Below are positions 58,758 to 64,000 of a stretch of DNA of 64,000 bases, piece by piece. This stretch comes from Cacajao melanocephalus (taxonomy: Eukaryota; Chordata; Mammalia; Primates; Pitheciidae): contig CAUYLG010059162.1 in the NCBI GenBank assembly GCA_963573385.1, positions 1 through 64,000 of the forward strand. Reading direction: 5' to 3'. Under the pieces are notes generated by a model. It was not told the DNA's origin and did no database searches. It was given only the letters and a program-made list of their open reading frames with translations. The first letter of the stretch is position 1. Each line of letters starts with the position of its first letter. A program made the translations under genes and the position numbers.

Positions 58758-59028
58758 TTTTTTTTTGAGACCGAGTCTTGCTCTGTCGCCCAGGCTGGGG
58801 GTGCAGTGCAACCTTTGCCTCCCAGGTTCAAGCACTTCTCCTGCCTCAGTCTCCAAAGTAGCCAGGATTACAGGCACCACCACCACATCTGGCTAATTTT
58901 GTTTTTTTAGTGGAAATGGGTTTCACCATATTGGCCAGGCTGGTCTCGAACTCCTGACCTCAGGTTACCTGCCCACCTTGGCCTCCCAAAGTGCTGGGAT
59001 TACAGGTGTGAGTGACCGTGCCTGGCCA
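58758..59028 (-). mobile_element. Alu, minus
   Basis: TTTGAGACCGAGTCTTGCTC to GTGCCTGGCC, with small deletions. Confidence 0.96.
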
Positions 59029-59059
59029 ATGTATGTACGTAATATTTTTTAAACCCTTT

Positions 59060-59062
<3 letters not shown>

Positions 59063-59094
<32 letters not shown>
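59063..59094. repeat. (CT)n microsatellite
   Basis: About 16 CT units, followed by CATGCGCGCGTG and a short (CA)n run. Confidence 0.96.
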
Positions 59095-59097
<3 letters not shown>

Positions 59098-59119
59098 GCG
59101 CGCGTGCACACACACACAG

Positions 59120-59500
59120 ATCAGGGATCAGCATTTATTTGCCTGGCCTGGAGCAAAGTATGGAAAATTTGACCCTTGCTGTCAGACTAAAGAGCGAAAG
59201 CATTAAAGATGAACTTTCTTGAATCAATAAATACAATCTATATAACTGTATAAAAACAACATAACAAATACCATCAAGACTGAATAATACAGGTGTTCTT
59301 TCTGCAAAATGAAGAAAAAAAATACTAACCTTGAAACTACTCTTCTACTAATACCATAGTTTTCCATAAGGCCCACAAGTATAAACTCTCTTTTATCCAG
59401 GCACTTCTGGGTACAAATACACCCAGCTCTCAGCAAAACTGAGAAGTCCCTCAAGTTTGTTTTCTGCTTGTGTCATTTCACACAGTGGCAGTGGTTTTGT
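59120..59500. other. Unique DNA with weak exon-like block
   Basis: On the minus strand 59,330-59,406 is bounded by TACCCAG| and TTTCAAG|GTTAGT and is open (KCLDKREFILVGLMENYGIS). The acceptor pyrimidine tract is poor, so it is not called as a gene. Confidence 0.2.
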
Positions 59501-59504
59501 GAAT

Positions 59505-60017
<513 letters not shown>

Positions 60018-60032
60018 AATAGTGATACCTAC

Positions 60033-60205
60033 AGCCTGGCCAACATGGTGAAACCCTGTCTCTACTAAAAATACAAAAATTAGCTGGCTGAGGCAGGAGA
60101 ATTGCTTGAACCTGGGGGACAGAGTTTACAGTGAGCCGAGATTGTGCATCTGTACTCCACCCTGGGTGACAGAGGGAGACTCCATCTCAATAATAGTAAC
60201 AATAC
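60033..60205 (+). mobile_element. Alu fragment, plus
   Basis: 'agcctggccaacatggtgaa' to 'gactccatctcaataatagt'. Lacks the left-arm start and has an internal deletion. Confidence 0.92.
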
Positions 60206-60215
60206 CAAAGAACCA

Positions 60216-60380
60216 GACACAGTGGTGGCACGCACCTGTAGTCCCTGTTACTTGGTGGCTGAGGTGGGAGGATCTCTTAAGCTCAGGAGTTGGAGGCTGC
60301 AGTGAGCTGTGATCAAGCCACTGCCCTCCAACCTGGGCAACAGAGTGAGATCCTATTTCTGCAAAATAACAATAATAGTA
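60216..60380 (+). mobile_element. Alu right arm, plus
   Basis: 'agtggtggcacgcacctgta' to 'gatcctatttctgcaaaata', with an AATA-rich tail. Confidence 0.92.
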
Positions 60381-60724
60381 ACAGCTAAGTTTTATTAAAT
60401 GCTTACCGTGGGCCAAACGCTGTGCCTTGTTTGTTCTTATTTTTGCTGTTCTTTCTGTTCCCTGCTTCCCTGAGTGGGTGCCTTCTGTCCCCTACCTTAC
60501 CCCTGCCCCCTTAGGAATCTAGTCTTCTCTTCATGTTCAGAAGGAAAATGGTTTAAGACTTTTAAAAGTCATTTATAATAATCTATTACATCTGTTGTGA
60601 ATCTTCATTGTATACTTTATTTTTATTACTGAATTTTGTGACTTAAATTGTTCTGTTGAGCTTGCCAACTGGCTACTTGGGAAGGACTATAGAAAGTTCA
60701 AGGGTGGAAGATTTGGGGAAAAGT
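60381..60724. other. Unique DNA
   Basis: Starts with a short MIR-like tail (taccgtgggccaaacgctgt); otherwise nothing recognised. Confidence 0.4.
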
Positions 60725-60725
60725 T

Positions 60726-61023
60726 TTTTTTTTTTTTTTTTTTTGAGATGGAGTCTTACTCTGTCATCCAGGCTGGAGTGCAGTGGCACAATCTTGGCTC
60801 ACTGCAACTTCTGCTTCCTGGATTGAAGTGATTCTCCTGCCTCAGACTCCTAGGTAGCTGGGACTACAGGCACCCACCACCACGCCTGGCTAATTTTTGT
60901 ATTTTCAGTAGAGACAGGGTTTCACCATATTGGCCAGGCTGGTCTTGAACTCCTGCTCCCATGATCCACCCACTTCGGCCTCCCAAAGTGCTAGGATTAG
61001 AAGCATGAGCTGCCACACCCCGC
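60726..61023 (-). mobile_element. Alu, minus, full length
   Basis: T run, GAGATGGAGTCTTACTCTG, ending CCACACCCCGC. Confidence 0.97.
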
Positions 61024-61063
61024 TTTTTCTTTTCTTTTTCTTTCTCTCTTTCTTTCTTTCTTT
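61024..61063. repeat. (CTTT)n tract between Alus
   Basis: TTTCTTTT units that merge with the T run of the next antisense Alu. Probably its expanded tail. Confidence 0.9.
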
Positions 61064-61365
61064 TCTTTTTTTTTTTTTTTTTTGAGACAGGGTCTTGCTG
61101 TCTTGCCCAGGCTGGAGTGTAGTGGTGCAAACTTGGCTCAAGGTAGCCTCAACCTCCCAGACTCAAGTGATCCTCCCAGCTCAGCCTCCCAAGTAGCTAG
61201 GACCACAAGCACATGCCACCACACCAGGCTAATTTTTTAAATTTTTTTGTAGAGGTGAGGGCTGACTGTATTGCCCAGGCTGGTGTTGAACTTCTAGGCT
61301 CAAGCCATTCCTCCTGCCTTGACCTCCCAAATGGCTGGGATTACAGGCTTGAGCCTCCCAGCCCT
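61064..61365 (-). mobile_element. Alu, minus, older
   Basis: TTGAGACAGGGTCTTGCTGT to 'gcttgagcctcccagcc', in the same orientation as the Alu to its left. Confidence 0.95.
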
Positions 61366-62045
61366 TTGGAGGCCTGCATTTTATACTTCTCTAAAAAACC
61401 TTTCTAATTATGAAATGAAAAATATTGCTGCTTATTTAGAACTCTGAGGCATTTGGGAGCCATTAGGAGGGAGATCTGGCAATGGGGACCCTTCCATTGT
61501 CCTTTGAAATCCCACAGGTCCAATTAGTCTCATTTTGTTGCATTTGAACACTTTTAAACACTAGATTTTAGCACCACACTTGAAGAAATTAAAACAACGC
61601 ATAATAATTGCAAAATGGTAATTGCTGTAAGAAACAGTGTCCCTCATCTGGCATTCATGATCATGACTCTGTTAGCTGGCTGTCCTGTAGCCCTAGAGTC
61701 AAATTTGGGAAAAGTTTCTTACTACTCTGACCAAGCTCCCAAAAGTTCTGAGATCTGTGACCTTTCTTTGAAAGTTACTCTTCAAATAACTTTCCTTTGC
61801 ATCTGCCTTGGGTCACACAGTGAGCTCAGAGCCAACTGAATCTGACAGGCATTCTGGTAACAGCATATATTATATATTGGCCGCTCATTAAAATGTGGCT
61901 GTGGTCCTGGTGGTGGCTAAGCACCACTGTCCCGCCCTAAGGCTAGGGCTGAGGGCACAAGGGATCCATGGTCACAGCCAGCTGGGCACCTGGGTTGGGC
62001 TCTGTTCCCTTCTCTCCACACTTCTTTGTACACCTCCCTGCCCCT
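61366..62045. other. Unique DNA
   Basis: No recognised repeat. TATATTATATATTGG at about 61,867 is TATA-like. Confidence 0.35.
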
Positions 62046-62066
62046 CATGTTTCTCTGACATCAAGA

Positions 62067-62161
62067 CAATGAAGTTCCAGCAGCTCTTCTTGCTAGGCCT
62101 CTGCCTTGCCTCCCTGTCACCAAGCAGCCTGCTAGGTGACTCTCCTCCCTCCCGGCTGTGA
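62067..62161 (+). CDS. Signal-peptide-like short frame, speculative
   Basis: An ATG at 62,069 opens a frame reading MKFQQLFLLGLCLASLSPSS, with a basic residue followed by a hydrophobic core as in a secretory signal peptide, ending after 30 residues. CTGCTAG|GTGACT at about 62,136 could be a splice donor, which would make this a first coding exon. A TATA-like sequence lies about 200 bases upstream. No homologue is recognised. A longer in-frame start at 61,895 lacks such character. Chance is the default explanation. Confidence 0.15.
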
Positions 62162-62965
<804 letters not shown>

Positions 62966-63555
62966 GGGTTGTTCCTTTTTAATCATTTATTGAATTTATT
63001 GAGCTTCTACTTTGAACAAGGCGTTGTCCAAATGAGAACAAGTGTATGGGAAGCTATGAAGGGGCTTTGGTTCAGAAAAGAAAGGGCAGGGCCTCTGCTA
63101 GGGCAGTCACCAGGCAGGTGTGTGGCCTTGCAAAGGAGCCCACCCATGTCTATCCTTTGACTCTGGTGGTCTGAGCTGGACACACAGAGTGCGACCCAAG
63201 GTCCTGCTCATCCTCTGCTTTAAAGGCTCAAAGCTCCAGTTAGCTAACTCTTCCCCTTCCCAGCCTGCCCAGAGCCTCCCAGAGCAAAGTAATATTTGGA
63301 CCAAGATCTAGAACCAAAAGCATCGCTTGGCTCACTCCGGAAAGGGGAAAATGGCTTACAAGAAAAGAGAACTTTTGCAATTGTCTCCTTCCCCCCATCC
63401 AGGAGAAGAGAGGAGGTGAGTGGGCCACGGTACTTTGTGCACAGTTGAAGCACCACTCCCCTCCCTCCCAATCCTTTCATTGCTGAGCTGTTCCTTTAGG
63501 GCCCTGAATTCTGAGCAGACTCTCAGTAGATGCACATAGTTACGTATACATTTTC
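62966..63555. other. Unique DNA
   Basis: L2-like start (aatcatttattgaatttatt). Several short frames on both strands, none with supporting signals. Confidence 0.4.
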
Positions 63556-63556
63556 T

Positions 63557-63702
63557 TGTTTTGTTTGAGACAAGGTATTGCTCTATTTTCCTGGCTGGAG
63601 TGCAGTGGTGTGATCACAGCTGACTGCAGCCTCAACCTCCCCAGGCTCAGATGATCCTTCTGCCTCCTGAGTTGCGGGATCACCACACCTGGCTAATTAT
63701 TT
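63557..63702 (-). mobile_element. Alu right-arm fragment, minus
   Basis: TTTGAGACAAGGTATTGCTC to 'caccacacctggctaattat'. Confidence 0.93.
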
Positions 63703-63706
63703 TATT

Positions 63707-63761
<55 letters not shown>

Positions 63762-63862
63762 TATGTATGTATATATACATATTTTAATATATGTATGTGT
63801 ATGTGTGTGTGTATGTATATGTATATGTATATATATATATGTATGTATATATATATATATTT
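63703..63862. repeat. Compound (AT)(AC)(GT)(AT) microsatellite
   Basis: About 160 bases: AT units, (AC)n, mixed ATGT, (GT)n, then AT units and a T run. It interrupts the middle of the Alu to its left. Confidence 0.97.
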
Positions 63863-64000
63863 TTTTAAAGCTCTTTGGTGTCCTTGGTTTTTAAGCCTGT
63901 GATAGGAAGTAGTCCTGAGTCTAACTGCTCCTCCAGGAAGGCTGCGCGCCCGTGGCTGCTGCTGCCACCGTGTGGCCCTGAGAGGACACAGCCAAGACAG
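63863..64000. other. Unique right edge
   Basis: GC content rises toward the window end (GGCTGCGCGCCCGTGGCTGC). Too short to interpret. Confidence 0.35.

Overview
The window is nuclear DNA of a primate, almost certainly human or a close relative. The evidence is about 45 Alu copies or fragments (several with intact target-site duplications), old L1M, L2, MIR, MaLR LTR and Tigger/hAT relics, CA/AT microsatellites and one strong CpG island. There is no operon, CRISPR array or other prokaryotic feature. Most open reading frames are read through Alus, simple repeats or GC-rich DNA and are not genes.

Layout. 1-660: purine-rich satellite DNA around an Alu fragment. 1.4-10.1 kb: Alus set in shredded L1M/HAL1-type, MIR and L2 relics, plus a small palindromic MITE. 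9.1-18.7 kb: Alu-poor, mostly unique DNA with two minus-strand stretches that look like exons (10,647-10,758 and 18,501-18,605). 19-25 kb: dense Alu cluster with a large Alu-tail-derived microsatellite and a three-armed Alu. 25.4-29.3 kb: a short polyadenylated retrocopy of an unidentified RNA, MIRs, a MaLR LTR and an L1M-MER2-Alu nest. 30-48 kb: unique DNA, old repeats and Alus. 48.6-49.5 kb: a second MaLR LTR broken by an Alu arm. 49.6-52.1 kb: a disabled processed pseudogene of SRP72, followed by L1 relics. About 55.9-57.4 kb: CpG island promoter. 57.8-64 kb: Alus, AT/CT/CA microsatellites and unique DNA.

Gene model. The CpG island has a clear splice donor on the minus strand (exon ends at 56,786), so a minus-strand gene probably starts near 56.93 kb and most of the window to the left would be its first intron(s). 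The two exon-like stretches on the same strand could be internal or terminal exons of that gene or of a neighbour. I cannot name the gene. On the plus strand, an ETS-type motif at 57,271 and a short AATAAA-bearing unit ending near 57.6 kb suggest a divergent transcript. SRP72P lies antisense to the inferred host gene.

No previously undescribed protein system is visible. The observations most worth a second look are the retrocopy at 25.4 kb, the tandem E-boxes and GGC repeats at the promoter, the trimeric Alu, and the unassigned exon-like blocks.
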